Notes: generated by a model from the letters alone, not told the origin. A DNA stretch of 64,000 nt from Kaiparowitsia implicata GSE-PSE-MK54-09C (GCA_019359435.1 JAHHHI010000092.1:1-64000); one strand, 5' to 3'; shown: positions 1 to 8,753, numbered from the stretch's first letter. A program made the numbers and translations.

Positions 1-352
1 ATTTAATTCTCTAGGTTCGGTTGGCCTCAGCTCGCCTCGCTTTCGCTTGGCTCCCCTTGACCGCTTTATCAATATAGCCCCCACTCCACTCATATGTCAA
101 TACCTCGGCTTTGGAAAAAATCGGGGCTTGGGCTTTATGTTGAAAGTTGCACCGGGTCGACAAACGCAAAGCCGAAAATGCTTTCTGAGTGAGGTGTTGG
201 GGTTTCTGCATTAGATGTGGTGTAGAGCTGGATTGAAGCTCTGTTGCCGCAATTTGAGCCTGAGCCATCAGATTTAGCGCAATTGAATTGAGCATCGGCT
301 CTGAATTTAAGCGAGAATTAGCTGGCTGAGTTGAGTCATTGGGAAGCCTTTA
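1..352. other. Left-edge spacer, no supported gene
   Basis: I see no convincing gene here. A 94-codon frame on the minus strand (11-295) has no recognisable motif and low-complexity composition, so it is left out. The last part must hold the promoter and leader of glyQ; no clear Shine-Dalgarno precedes its GTG start. Confidence 0.5.
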
Positions 353-1240
353 GTGAATTTTCAGTCTGTTATTGCAACGCTGCATCAGTTTTGGGGCGAT
401 CGCGGATGTCTCATTGTTCAGCCTTATGATACGGAAAAAGGGGCTGGCACAAAAAGTCCTCACACTTTTTTGCGTGCCATTGGGCCAGAACCCTGGTCAG
501 TTGCGTATGTAGAGCCGTGCCGCAGACCGGGAGATGGTCGATATGGCGAAAACCCAAACCGTGTTCAGCACTATTACCAATATCAAGTGTTGATCAAGCC
601 ATCACCAGACAACGTTTTGGAAGTCTATCTAGATTCACTGCGGGCCTTAGGCATTCGACCAGAAGACCACGACATTCGGTTTGTGGAGGATAACTGGGAG
701 GATGCGGCGGTAGGAGCTTGGGGAGTGGGTTGGGAAGTGTGGCTGGATGGCATGGAGGTGACGCAGTTCACCTATTTTCAGCAGTGTGGTGGAATTGATT
801 GTCGTCCGGTGTCTGTGGAGTTGACCTACGGATTGGAGCGACTGACTATGTATCTGCAGGGTATCAATTCTATTTTTGATATTCAGTGGAATGCGTCGCT
901 GACCTATGGGGACGTGCATTTTCAAGGTGAGGTGGAAGGCTCGGTTTATAACTTTGAAGCCTCTGATCCTGAAAAATTATTTTTGCTATTCGGATTATTT
1001 GAAGGAGAGGCTCAGCGATTGATCCAGCATGAGCTTGTGCTGCCTGCCTATGACCATGTGCTGAAGTGTTCTCATGTATTTAATTTGCTGGATGCTCGGG
1101 GCGTGATTTCGGTGACGGAGCGGACTCGGTATATTGGGCGGGTGCGATCGCTCGCCCGCTCAGTCGCTCAGTTGTATTTGCAACAGCGCGAATCGTTAGG
1201 TTTTCCGCTGTTGAAGGGGGAAAGAGAACCAGTCGCATAG
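353..1240 (+). CDS. glyQ: Glycyl-tRNA synthetase alpha subunit
   Basis: Catalytic alpha chain of the bacterial alpha2beta2 glycyl-tRNA synthetase, which activates glycine with ATP and charges tRNA-Gly in the cytoplasm. At 295 residues it is close to the usual length (about 300). The N-terminus [14 protein letters not shown] is typical, and the class II signatures [14 protein letters not shown] (about residues 57-70) and [10 protein letters not shown] (about 155-164) are visible. The start is GTG. The beta subunit (glyS) is not next to it, as usual in cyanobacteria where the two subunits are often unlinked; it must lie outside the window. It converges on the minus-strand ggt gene 110 bp downstream. 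Confidence 0.97.
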   Translation: MNFQSVIATLHQFWGDRGCLIVQPYDTEKGAGTKSPHTFLRAIGPEPWSVAYVEPCRRPGDGRYGENPNRVQHYYQYQVLIKPSPDNVLEVYLDSLRALGIRPEDHDIRFVEDNWEDAAVGAWGVGWEVWLDGMEVTQFTYFQQCGGIDCRPVSVELTYGLERLTMYLQGINSIFDIQWNASLTYGDVHFQGEVEGSVYNFEASDPEKLFLLFGLFEGEAQRLIQHELVLPAYDHVLKCSHVFNLLDARGVISVTERTRYIGRVRSLARSVAQLYLQQRESLGFPLLKGEREPVA

Positions 1241-1349
1241 GCTTCCAAAAGAACTTAAGACTAAATATTGTCCTAGGCAAGGCAGCTTACGGCTTAGCAC
1301 CCTGACCCAACCTGTAGATATACGTTTCTGGGGCGATCGCCAATGATTG

Positions 1350-2912
1350 CTATGGATCAAGGACGGCGATCGCCCCATTGCGCCGCAAATCCCCAGCTCC
1401 TGTGAATACGCCAGGTTCTGTTTGCTGCACTGCGTGAACCCCGCCAAAGAACATATTTTGTTGCTCCCAGGCCATCCACTGCTGATCAAAGGGGAATTCT
1501 GCCTGCTCTAGCGGCGGCAGGGACAACCCTGGTTCTAGGTTAAAGACACCGTTTTCCCAATGGACTCTGGGGCTGGCGACTGCATCTCTCACAGGCATAT
1601 GAAAATCGATGAGGTTACTGATGACCTGGAGGATTGCGGTGCGGATTCGGTTAGACCCGCCTGACCCAAGCACTAGCTCAGGTTTGCCGTGGCGCAGCAC
1701 CAACGTGGGAGCCATCATTGATGAGATGCGGACGTTTTCCGTCCATGCGGAGAAGCCACTGGGATGGAGATCTGCCTCACCCAGCATGTTGTTCATCATC
1801 ACACCGGTGCCGGGAATGGTGTAAGCAGAACCTTCACCGTTGGAGGTGGTGACGCTGGCGGCATTGCCATCGCTGTCGATGCCGCTGATGTGGGTGGTGC
1901 TGCCCCATTTGTTGGCGATCGCCTTCAACGGGTCTGCATAGGGTTGACAGTGGGTGTCGGCTAAAAAGTGTTCAGCCACGCCAGGCTGGTAGAGGCGAGC
2001 ATCATAGCCATCAGCACGAGCCAGATTGGTTTGCCGCATTACCTCTGCTAGCAAGGTGAGGTGGGTCGTGGAACCAAAGGTTACTGAAGACAGATCTATA
2101 CCCGACAGAAGTTTGAGCGCGAAGGCAATTAGCGTGCCGCCCGAGCTAGGTGGAGGGTTTGTGACCAGGGTGTGACCACGATAGTTAGTAAGGAGGGGCG
2201 ATCGCTCTATGACCTGATAGTGAGCTAGGTCATCCAAGGTGAGATAGCCCCCCTGAGCCTGACTGTCGCGAACGAGCTGCTGCGCCAGTTCACCCACATA
2301 AAACAGGCGATCGCCCTCTTCCACAAATTGCATTAGAGTATCGGCTAACGCCGGCATTCGCAGCCAGTCACCAGGTTGAAGGAGCCGACCATGAGGTGCT
2401 ACAATCTGGCGCATCTCTGGACAAGCCAGCAAAATTGGTTCCAGAATTCTGAAGCAGTAGGCTTGAAACGTCCCCACCGTAAATCCAGTTTTTGCTAACT
2501 GAATGGCCGGTTCAGCGACCAACGCGAAGGGCAGTCGTCCAAGTTGCTGATGCACCTGCGTCATTCCTTTGACAGTTCCAGGCACAGCAACAGACCCTAA
2601 CCCGATGTGAAATTCTTGAGTCGTTATGCCAAAATCAACCTCCACTGGGTAAAAGCTAACTTGGTCGGGCGATCGCCGTTGACGAGGTGTTTGGGTAAAA
2701 AAGTCAAACAGAATATTCTGCTGATTCGCTGTGTGCGCTAGCAAGAAGCCGCCGCCGCCCAGCGACGTGAGGGTAGGTTCAACCACACAGGCTGCCAGCA
2801 CTGCCGCCACGACAGCATCAAAAATATTTCCGCCCTGCCGCAGCATCTCTAGCCCCGCTTCAGCCGTACTGGGGTTACCAGCGGCGATCGCCCCGTGTAA
2901 TTTGGCAGCCAT
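1350..2912 (-). CDS. ggt: Gamma-glutamyltransferase (glutathione hydrolase)
   Basis: N-terminal nucleophile hydrolase that cleaves or transfers the gamma-glutamyl group of glutathione and related peptides. The family precursor self-cleaves before a threonine; here that is T339 in the motif TTHISGIDSDGNAASVT, followed by the substrate-binding GSGGSNRIRT near the C-terminus. Length 520 residues is normal for the short bacterial form. No signal peptide precedes the conserved GAIAAGNPSTAEAGLEML start, so the protein looks cytoplasmic, unlike the periplasmic E. coli enzyme. It is a single gene, convergent with glyQ; upstream lies a long spacer with a mobile-element copy. Confidence 0.94.
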   Translation of the reverse strand: MAAKLHGAIAAGNPSTAEAGLEMLRQGGNIFDAVVAAVLAACVVEPTLTSLGGGGFLLAHTANQQNILFDFFTQTPRQRRSPDQVSFYPVEVDFGITTQEFHIGLGSVAVPGTVKGMTQVHQQLGRLPFALVAEPAIQLAKTGFTVGTFQAYCFRILEPILLACPEMRQIVAPHGRLLQPGDWLRMPALADTLMQFVEEGDRLFYVGELAQQLVRDSQAQGGYLTLDDLAHYQVIERSPLLTNYRGHTLVTNPPPSSGGTLIAFALKLLSGIDLSSVTFGSTTHLTLLAEVMRQTNLARADGYDARLYQPGVAEHFLADTHCQPYADPLKAIANKWGSTTHISGIDSDGNAASVTTSNGEGSAYTIPGTGVMMNNMLGEADLHPSGFSAWTENVRISSMMAPTLVLRHGKPELVLGSGGSNRIRTAILQVISNLIDFHMPVRDAVASPRVHWENGVFNLEPGLSLPPLEQAEFPFDQQWMAWEQQNMFFGGVHAVQQTEPGVFTGAGDLRRNGAIAVLDP

Positions 2913-3097
2913 ACAGTTTTACATAGCGTTTGTATAAGCCCTAAAAATAATATGTTTTGGGCTACTACAGTAACCTCTATGCCCTTAAGGTACGTGATTC
3001 AAGAAAGCCGGAAAGTTGAGCAACTTGCGATGAGGTAGCGAAAGCAGGAGATCAATCATGTGTTCTGAAGAGTTCTGAACCCACAGCAGAGCAGCCT

Positions 3098-3231
3098 TGC
3101 TTAACGTCAGTTCGGGTTAAGAGGGTTTTGGGGCATCGCGCGACGCGCGATGCCCCAAAACCCTTAATGTGCCGTGCGCGACGCGCACGGCACATTAAGG
3201 GTTTGAGCTTATCCCGAACTCAGGTTGCTTA
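3098..3231 (+). mobile_element. Full copy of 122-bp hairpin MITE, family A, with 6-bp target duplication
   Basis: The element spans 3104-3225 and is flanked on both sides by the direct repeat TGCTTA (3098-3103 and 3226-3231). Its ends are imperfect inverted repeats, ACGTCAGTTCGGGTTAAG and the inverse of ACCTGAGTTCGGGATAAG. Inside are two long perfect hairpins that share the bases CCC at their junction, each capped by a GAC loop. It has no coding capacity, so it would need a transposase supplied in trans. A second full copy in opposite orientation is at 36950-37071. Confidence 0.85.
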
Positions 3232-3269
3232 ACGTGAGCAGGGACAAACCACAGGAACGGCACATCTCA

Positions 3270-3523
3270 GCGGCCAAGGACGATCAAAGGGGTGAGTTCA
3301 TGCATTAGATGGGTTTATATACTTAGCGGTGTTTGACGGTGAAGTTTTATGACATAAGGGCTGTGTATGTTGATACACTTAGGTCTGGAATTTGATTCTG
3401 CCGTTGTGTGGAATTAAGTAGCCCCCTGCTGCATTGGGAACGCGCAGAGCGGGTTTCTTTCAACTACTTAAAGAAACGACGACTATAAGTTTAGGTAAGC
3501 TGGCCTCGCGGCCAGTTTTTTTT
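3270..3523 (+). ncRNA. Candidate small RNA ending in an orphan intrinsic terminator
   Basis: The plus-strand stem CTGGCC-TCGC-GGCCAG (3500-3515) is followed by eight T residues (3516-3523), a textbook Rho-independent terminator. No plus-strand gene lies between glyQ and this site. The preceding bases can fold: GTGTAT/ATACAC near 3365, and a larger stem closed by AAGTAG (about 3416) and CTACTT (about 3464) enclosing CCCCTGCTGC and GCAGAGCGGG. This points to a short structured transcript, but the 5' end is only guessed and no known RNA family was recognised. Confidence 0.4.
3500..3523 (+). terminator. Rho-independent terminator without an upstream gene
   Basis: Six-base-pair GC-rich stem with a 4-base loop and a run of eight T on the plus strand. 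There is no annotated plus-strand gene for more than 2 kb upstream. Confidence 0.75.
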
Positions 3524-3662
3524 GGCGATCGCCCCAGCGATGAATCGTCACGTCAGTATGGCTTTAGCGTTGTTTAACCCAGTCTTGGGGCATAGAACGT
3601 TAGGCCAAGCCCCATCCACTGGCTTTTCCCTTCGCTGTGGATGCTCTATACCCCTCTGCAAC

Positions 3663-3702
3663 AAACCCGAGAAGACGTTACTCGAAACATCTTCTCGGGT
3701 TT
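3663..3702. terminator. Hairpin terminator after the ferrochelatase-family gene
   Basis: Perfect 12-bp inverted repeat AAACCCGAGAAG / CTTCTCGGGTTT with a 16-base loop. It lies 25 bases beyond the stop of the minus-strand gene and probably ends its transcript. The T content is better on the plus strand, so it may act in both directions. Confidence 0.6.
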
Positions 3703-3727
3703 ATTTTGGCCTCTGTCGGTATCGTCT

Positions 3728-4924
3728 TTAGTGAGAGTGCCCGTGATGATGACCGTGGTCATGACCCGAGCTGTGCCCGTGATCGTGGCTATGGCCATGC
3801 CCATGATGCTCTGCATAGTGCTGAGCTTGGGCGATCGCCAACTGCGGGTTCACCACTAAAGCATCTTCTTCTAAAAGTGCGGCAACATGCTGTTCAGCCC
3901 AGGTCGCAGCCATCTTCAAAAATTCAGGATGGTCATTGACGCACGGCATCTGCACATACGTCACATGGGGATGCTTGCGACGTAGCCCTTGGATGATGTG
4001 ATCTACATCCAATAGCGTTTCGTGATTTTCAGTGGCAAAGCCAATGGGCATAAACACCAGCGCCGTGGCTCCCAAATCAATTAGGTTTTTGGCAGCTAGG
4101 TCAGCATTGGGCTGCGTCCAATCAATCAATGGGGTTTGATGGTTGAGCCAGCCGACAGAAATCAGTGGATAGCGATTGATGAGCCGCTCTCGTACCCGCT
4201 CATAGAGCGCTTGGCTTTCATCAATGCCAGAGGTAAATCCTTTAGCCTTGTGGGGGCAGCCATGGTTCATCAGCACGATGCCCGTTTGAGAGGGCAGGTG
4301 CGCCACTGCTAAATCCTGGCGGATTTTGGTTTCTACCATCTTTGCCATTAGGGCAATGTAGTCGGGCTCATTGAAGAAGGAGGGAATGTAGCGCATGCCT
4401 TTGACCCAATGCTCGACCCCGTCAAATTGCTGCGCTAGCGCCTGGTTCACTTGCTCTACCGCGATGCCGCTGGTGAAGATAGAATCCACGACTAGCAGAG
4501 GATAGATAAGAAGTTTGTCAAACCCTTCCGCCTTGATTTGCGCTAGGACTTGATCTGGCAAATGGGGTGCACAAAAGTTAAATGCTTTGAATACTTTAAT
4601 CCGCTCTCCCCAATGCGCTTGGAGTTGGGTTTCAATTCCCGCTCGCTGCTGCTCGAAAATAGCGTTGTGGGGTGAAATAAAATGATCATGTTGGTGCTGC
4701 CATTCATGCAGGTCAAACACAGCAAGCAGCTTTGCCAGAGGGGGATAGAGCCAGAGAGGCACAGGCGCAAACTTAGCAGTGAGGAGGTTTAGCGCTTGTT
4801 CGTTATAGTTGGCGAAATCATCGTAGCTTTCAACTTCGCCATAGCCCATCAGTAATACAGCAACGCGATCGCCCACGGAAGCTGCCGTTACTGAGTCTTG
4901 CCGTTGGTCAGGGGTTGCAACCAT
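3728..4924 (-). CDS. Ferrochelatase-family protein with histidine-rich C-terminal tail
   Basis: Chelatase-fold protein of the HemH superfamily. It shows VAVLLMGYGEVES near the start, FTSGIAVEQVN in the middle, MNHGCPHKAKGFTSG, and GFATENHETLLDVDH, which corresponds to the conserved glutamate region of ferrochelatases. The last 25 or so residues are almost all His, Gly, Ser and Asp, a likely Ni/Co/Zn/Cu-binding tail. The longer frame begins at a TTG at 5059, but the ATG at 4924 is preceded by GAGAG at good spacing and gives the natural N-terminus MVATPDQRQ, 398 residues. It lacks the C-terminal chlorophyll-binding-like helix of the main cyanobacterial HemH, so it is probably a paralogue of unknown metal or tetrapyrrole specificity. 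It lies 135 bp downstream of the aldo/keto reductase gene, possibly co-transcribed. Confidence 0.75.
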   Translation of the reverse strand: MVATPDQRQDSVTAASVGDRVAVLLMGYGEVESYDDFANYNEQALNLLTAKFAPVPLWLYPPLAKLLAVFDLHEWQHQHDHFISPHNAIFEQQRAGIETQLQAHWGERIKVFKAFNFCAPHLPDQVLAQIKAEGFDKLLIYPLLVVDSIFTSGIAVEQVNQALAQQFDGVEHWVKGMRYIPSFFNEPDYIALMAKMVETKIRQDLAVAHLPSQTGIVLMNHGCPHKAKGFTSGIDESQALYERVRERLINRYPLISVGWLNHQTPLIDWTQPNADLAAKNLIDLGATALVFMPIGFATENHETLLDVDHIIQGLRRKHPHVTYVQMPCVNDHPEFLKMAATWAEQHVAALLEEDALVVNPQLAIAQAQHYAEHHGHGHSHDHGHSSGHDHGHHHGHSH

Positions 4925-5059
4925 ATAAATAATGCTCTCGAAAAATTGCCTTGCTGATTTGTCGTGGTCTTGAATTACCAATCGTTTGACGCGTTTGCGC
5001 ACCTCTTTAGAGTAACATCCCCTCCAGGGGCAGGGCATGCACAATAGCAGACAATTCAA

Positions 5060-6184
5060 TTAGTCCTCCCACAGACGACGGCGAGTGTTGCCGCTCAGCC
5101 GATGATGGCTGTCGCGCAGCAGATCAGGGATATTAAGTTGCTCAGGGCAGCGGGGTAAGCAATCCCCGCAGTCAGTGCAGCGATCGCCCCGAGTTCCAGG
5201 AAACCAATGCCCCGCCTTCTCAAACATGGCATAGCGGTAGCGTCCGTAGGCCGTCATATCATGGGCGATCGCTAAATTTCGCAACCGCAGCACTTCGGGA
5301 ATATTGATGTCTACAGGACAGGGCAAACACTGAAAACATTGGCTACAGCGTTCAGTCCCCAGCGCCGCCAGCGACTGCTGTGCCAATCGACCAAACGCCT
5401 GATGTTCAGCATCGGTCAGGGGTTCTGCCGCATCCATAACTGAGTAAATGGCATCTAGTTCAGACGCCACTGCAGGCCCCACACTCAGGGTGGTGATGCG
5501 TGGATCGCTTAGCAAAAATCGATAGGTCAACTGCAACGGCTCAAAGGGCTGGCATGTCTGGCGCAGCGCCTCAGGCGGCGTATAGAGCAAGCCTCCCTTA
5601 TCAGCTGGGGAGATGATAAACAGGCCCATATCGCACGCCGCAGCGGCCTCAATCGCTGCCAAGTTTCGTTGGTTGAAGTAGTAGTAGTGCAGGTTGATGA
5701 AGGAAAATTGATCCGTGGCGATCGCCCCCAAAATCACCTCTAGCGGTCCGTGGGTTGAGAACCCCACATGGCGAATTCGCCCATCTGCAACCGCTTGATG
5801 CACCCCGTCTAGGCCACCAGCCCGCACCCACTCTAAATGCTCGACAGTGTTGAGTCCGTGGATAGCCAGGCAGTCTATATAGTCCACCCCCAATCGCGTC
5901 AGAGAATCGTCGAGGGTCTGAGCCATCGCCGCTGCATTGGGAGTAGGGGTCACTTTGGTCGTCAGGTAAACCGCCTCGCGGGGAATCGCGAGCGAGCGGA
6001 GGGCTGAGCCCAAAAACTGCTCACTCTGCCCATAACCCTGAGCCGTTTCCAGATGGTTGATCCCAAGGGCGATCGCCCGCTGCACCATGGCAGAAAACTC
6101 CTGCTCAGTTGCCAAACAGCGCATCGTCCCTAAAGAAAAGACTGAAAGAGGCAGATTGGTTTTACCAAAGCGACGATAGTGCAT
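5060..6184 (-). CDS. Aldo/keto reductase with C-terminal 4Fe-4S ferredoxin domain
   Basis: Cytoplasmic oxidoreductase with an N-terminal AKR TIM barrel (about 1-260) fused to a two-cluster ferredoxin-like domain. Barrel hallmarks are GINHLETAQGYGQSE (Y51), LTTKV (K77) and CLAIHGL (H109). The two cysteine motifs are C280-x2-C283-x2-C286-x2-C289 and C336-x2-C339-x2-C342-x3-C346, each followed by Pro and Glu/Ile residues as in bacterial 4Fe-4S proteins. Length 374 matches the 'predicted oxidoreductase with 4Fe-4S' subfamily. The substrate is unknown. The ATG start is unambiguous. The next gene downstream encodes the His-tailed chelatase, which hints at shared metal or tetrapyrrole redox roles, but this is inference only. 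Confidence 0.9.
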   Translation of the reverse strand: MHYRRFGKTNLPLSVFSLGTMRCLATEQEFSAMVQRAIALGINHLETAQGYGQSEQFLGSALRSLAIPREAVYLTTKVTPTPNAAAMAQTLDDSLTRLGVDYIDCLAIHGLNTVEHLEWVRAGGLDGVHQAVADGRIRHVGFSTHGPLEVILGAIATDQFSFINLHYYYFNQRNLAAIEAAAACDMGLFIISPADKGGLLYTPPEALRQTCQPFEPLQLTYRFLLSDPRITTLSVGPAVASELDAIYSVMDAAEPLTDAEHQAFGRLAQQSLAALGTERCSQCFQCLPCPVDINIPEVLRLRNLAIAHDMTAYGRYRYAMFEKAGHWFPGTRGDRCTDCGDCLPRCPEQLNIPDLLRDSHHRLSGNTRRRLWED

Positions 6185-6275
6185 TAGCCTGGGTTCTCAA
6201 AACAAAGGGAGGTTTCCACACCATCTACCCAGATCCTGCCATATTTGGTAAACCAATCAGACTTGATTAAACGGG

Positions 6276-6385
6276 GGGTTTGCATTGTTTCATCCCCGCA
6301 CGATGGGGCTGAAACAATGCAAACCCGCTCTGCCCGCGACGCGGGCAGAGCGGGTTTGGGGATTTACCGAGCTGAGGTTGAGTAA
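6276..6385. repeat. Double-hairpin element, diverged relative of family A
   Basis: Two perfect 17-bp inverted repeats are set head to tail: 6276-6292 with 6310-6326, and 6321-6337 with 6341-6357 (loop GAC). They share AAACCC, so only one can be fully paired at a time. The right flank GGGTTTGGGGATTTACCGAG resembles the right end of the family A element. It sits between the aldo/keto reductase gene and the end of the DUF151 gene and could also terminate the latter. Confidence 0.7.
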
Positions 6386-6405
6386 AGCTTTTGAATGTAT
6401 CTGCC

Positions 6406-6909
6406 CTAACTCTCGCTGCTTTTAGACTTGCCTCGCTGGGTAAAGTCTGATGGGCGAAGATCAGATAAGAAGTCGCGAAATGCCTGCTGCTCTGCCTCAT
6501 CTGCATCCCGATCAACGGGAATTGACGCATCAGCAATGACTTCTTCGACAACCCAAATAGAGCTGCGTGTTCTTAAAGCTAGGGCGATCGCATCACTAGG
6601 GCGCGCATCAATCTCTTTGAGTATCTCTCCCTGGCGCACGCTCAATACAGCATAAAAAGTACTGTCTTGCAACGAATGAATCACAATTCGCTCCAAAGTA
6701 GCCCCGATCTCATCCAAAATATTGACCATTAAATCATGGGTAAGTGGACGAGGCGGCGTCTGGTTCTCTAAAGCACTGATGATGGCTCTGGCTTGCTCTT
6801 GACCAATATAAATGGGCAGCTGTCGGCGCTCTGTGGAATCGCGCAAGAGTATTATAGGGCTGCGGCTTGCAGCCTCTAGGGCTATCCCGGCGACCTTCAT
6901 CTCAATCAT
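6406..6909 (-). CDS. Bifunctional nuclease family (DUF151) protein
   Basis: Small cytoplasmic protein of the DUF151/BFN family, described as having DNase/RNase activity in plants and found in most cyanobacteria. Conserved features are the start MIEMKVAGIALEAASRSPIILL, the stretch LPIYIGQEQARAI (about 32-44), and DARPSDAIALALR (about 101-113). Length 167 is typical. A short charged tail follows the core. It begins at an ATG with no clear Shine-Dalgarno; a 1.1-kb spacer lies upstream. Confidence 0.88.
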   Translation of the reverse strand: MIEMKVAGIALEAASRSPIILLRDSTERRQLPIYIGQEQARAIISALENQTPPRPLTHDLMVNILDEIGATLERIVIHSLQDSTFYAVLSVRQGEILKEIDARPSDAIALALRTRSSIWVVEEVIADASIPVDRDADEAEQQAFRDFLSDLRPSDFTQRGKSKSSES

Positions 6910-8036
6910 TGCTTAGCCTCAGAATCCGATGAGCGAACAGATGATGAACCCGTCAATGTAGTTTGTAGTGTACTGGAATCAAATTAGAAATTACGAATAG
7001 GATGCGACACTTTGAGCTGGGACATTTGCGTGACCCTGAGCAATGGGTAAGCGTATTTGCTTAAACTTCAGCACTGGGATCGATAGTCAGCAACCAGGAC
7101 ATAGCCTGTGTTGAGGCGTTGACTGATAAAGCCAGAAGTCTGCTACATCCCGCAGACTATTAAAAACGCCTACGGATAAGAACGCCTACAGAAAACGTAT
7201 CGATACTAGTCGGGCGCTACAGATCCTCTCCATCCTCCCACTAGTACATGATTTAGTACAGTCCTTGAGGCTGCTAGTATAGTCTAGGTTTCCCAGCTTT
7301 TACTTAGCTTACTTGCTTACTTTTTCTATAGCCCTCAGATTCTATAGCCCTCAGATCATGCTGCTATGTACAAACTCAACTCTTGAGAGTATGGGGAGAG
7401 CTAAATGCGATATGAACTCCAGTATGCCCTGAACTCAGGGTAATGCATCGAGAGAAATCTGAAGGTTTGCCTAAACGCAGTATCAAATTGATGAATTTCT
7501 GGAGAGTCCACCTCTTCTATGACGCAACTCAATAACGCAATAGTTCACGCCTCCAATATTCCGTTGAGGTAGCAAGCGCTCAGTGAAAAATCACTGGATT
7601 GGAATCAAGGGTTTAAGGAATTCCCCTCTTTAAATTTTAGACGGTACTCAGAAAATCGCTCTAGTTGAGTGTTGTTTCATAGATTCAGACCAGGTGTGGC
7701 GTCTCTCTGTCGGTGGTTTAGCGGTAGCGCCTGATCATGTGTATCAAACAATGGTTTCACTGTAGAAACTCACCTTGTCAGTTGGGAAGCTTTGCAATCA
7801 ACCCTTAAAAAGCGTCATACTTCACAACAAAGCCGGTGCCGACGCCAATCGCACCTATAGTGTGAGACGTCGATCAGGCGACGCTGGGTCTGCCCTTACA
7901 CTGATTGCAGCTATTGACGACGTTAGGACAAGTATTGTGCCGAAGCCTTGACCAAGCCAGGGTTGTAGCACAATATCAGGGCCAATCAGTGCTATGCCTC
8001 GTACATCAAATCGTTTAAGACGGCTATAGGTTTATT
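6910..8036. other. 1.1-kb spacer with degraded sequence, no supported gene
   Basis: No open frame of convincing quality is present. I see short direct repeats: TCTATAGCCCTCAGAT twice in tandem (7324-7355), and AACGCCTAC twice near 7165-7190. On the minus strand at about 7800-8010, short stretches read like protein but in different frames and with stops, so this may be a decayed gene. The 3' end must hold the ribE promoter and leader; I recognise no FMN riboswitch. Confidence 0.5.
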
Positions 8037-8753
8037 GTGTTTACTGGACTCATTCAAACCACGGGCTATGTTCGTCAGCTTGATGCCACCCGCCTCTTGG
8101 TGATCTGTAATCCCTCACGTCACTTACAGGGTTCATCCCTACTGGCTGACCTAGATTTGGGTGACAGTGTGGCGGTGGATGGTGTCTGCCTGACGGTCAC
8201 AGAATTGCGCCCTGATGGGTTTGTCGCAGATGTGTCACCAGAGACCCTACGCCGCACGACGCTGGAGCAGCGACTCGATACCATTCCCGTAAATCTGGAA
8301 CCTTCACTGCGGGTAGGGAGCAAGCTGGGAGGCCACTTTGTGACCGGGCATGTGGATGGCTTAGGATATTTGGCTGCCACCACACAGACCAAAACCTCCT
8401 GGGAAATGGACTTTGAGGTGGTGGACGCCCATGTGGCTCGATACCTCGTGCCCAAGGGTAGCATTGCGATCAATGGCATTAGCCTAACGGTAGCCGACTG
8501 CGCGGCAGATGGCAGTCGATTTATGGTGGCGGTAATTCCCTTAACCTATGCAGAGACGAACCTTAGTGCCCTGCAACTGGGTGGGTGCGTCAATCTAGAG
8601 GGGGATGTCTTGGGGAAGTATGTGGAACGGTTTATGGGGCTGGGGATGAATCAAGAGACAGGGGCGATCGCCGCATTTGGTGGGTTTATGGCGCACCCAT
8701 CCCACAGCAAGGTGGTTGATGCAGGGTTTCTGTCTGAGCATGGCTATGGATAA
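8037..8753 (+). CDS. ribE: Riboflavin synthase, alpha chain
   Basis: Catalyses dismutation of two 6,7-dimethyl-8-ribityllumazine molecules to riboflavin and a pyrimidinedione, the last step of vitamin B2 synthesis. The protein has the two tandem lumazine-binding repeats of the family: MFTGLIQTTG with SVAVDGVCLTV (first, about 1-97), and GGHFVTGHVDG with SIAINGISLTVA (second, about 98-200). The GTG start places MFTGLIQ at the N-terminus as in other members. At 238 residues it is about 20 longer than most, with a nonconserved tail after GKYVERFM. It is monocistronic and convergent with the M23 peptidase gene, with hairpins between them. Confidence 0.96.
   Translation: MFTGLIQTTGYVRQLDATRLLVICNPSRHLQGSSLLADLDLGDSVAVDGVCLTVTELRPDGFVADVSPETLRRTTLEQRLDTIPVNLEPSLRVGSKLGGHFVTGHVDGLGYLAATTQTKTSWEMDFEVVDAHVARYLVPKGSIAINGISLTVADCAADGSRFMVAVIPLTYAETNLSALQLGGCVNLEGDVLGKYVERFMGLGMNQETGAIAAFGGFMAHPSHSKVVDAGFLSEHGYG

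Larger units (their letters stand above)
2913..3727. other. 815-bp spacer with repeat element and candidate small RNA
   Basis: No protein gene is supported here. The spacer holds a full copy of the 122-bp hairpin element (3104-3225), a plus-strand intrinsic terminator at 3500-3523 with no gene before it, and a second strong hairpin at 3663-3702. Short plus-strand frames at 3522-3939 run antisense to the histidine-rich tail of the next gene and are ignored. Confidence 0.6.

Noticed and set aside
11-295. 94-codon minus-strand frame at the left edge
   Set aside because: No motif, Ser/Gln/Ala-rich random-looking composition, no ribosome site.
7678-7780. Possible tRNA in the spacer before ribE, prompted by the bases GGTTTAGCGGTAGCGCC
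   Set aside because: It cannot be folded into acceptor, anticodon and T arms.
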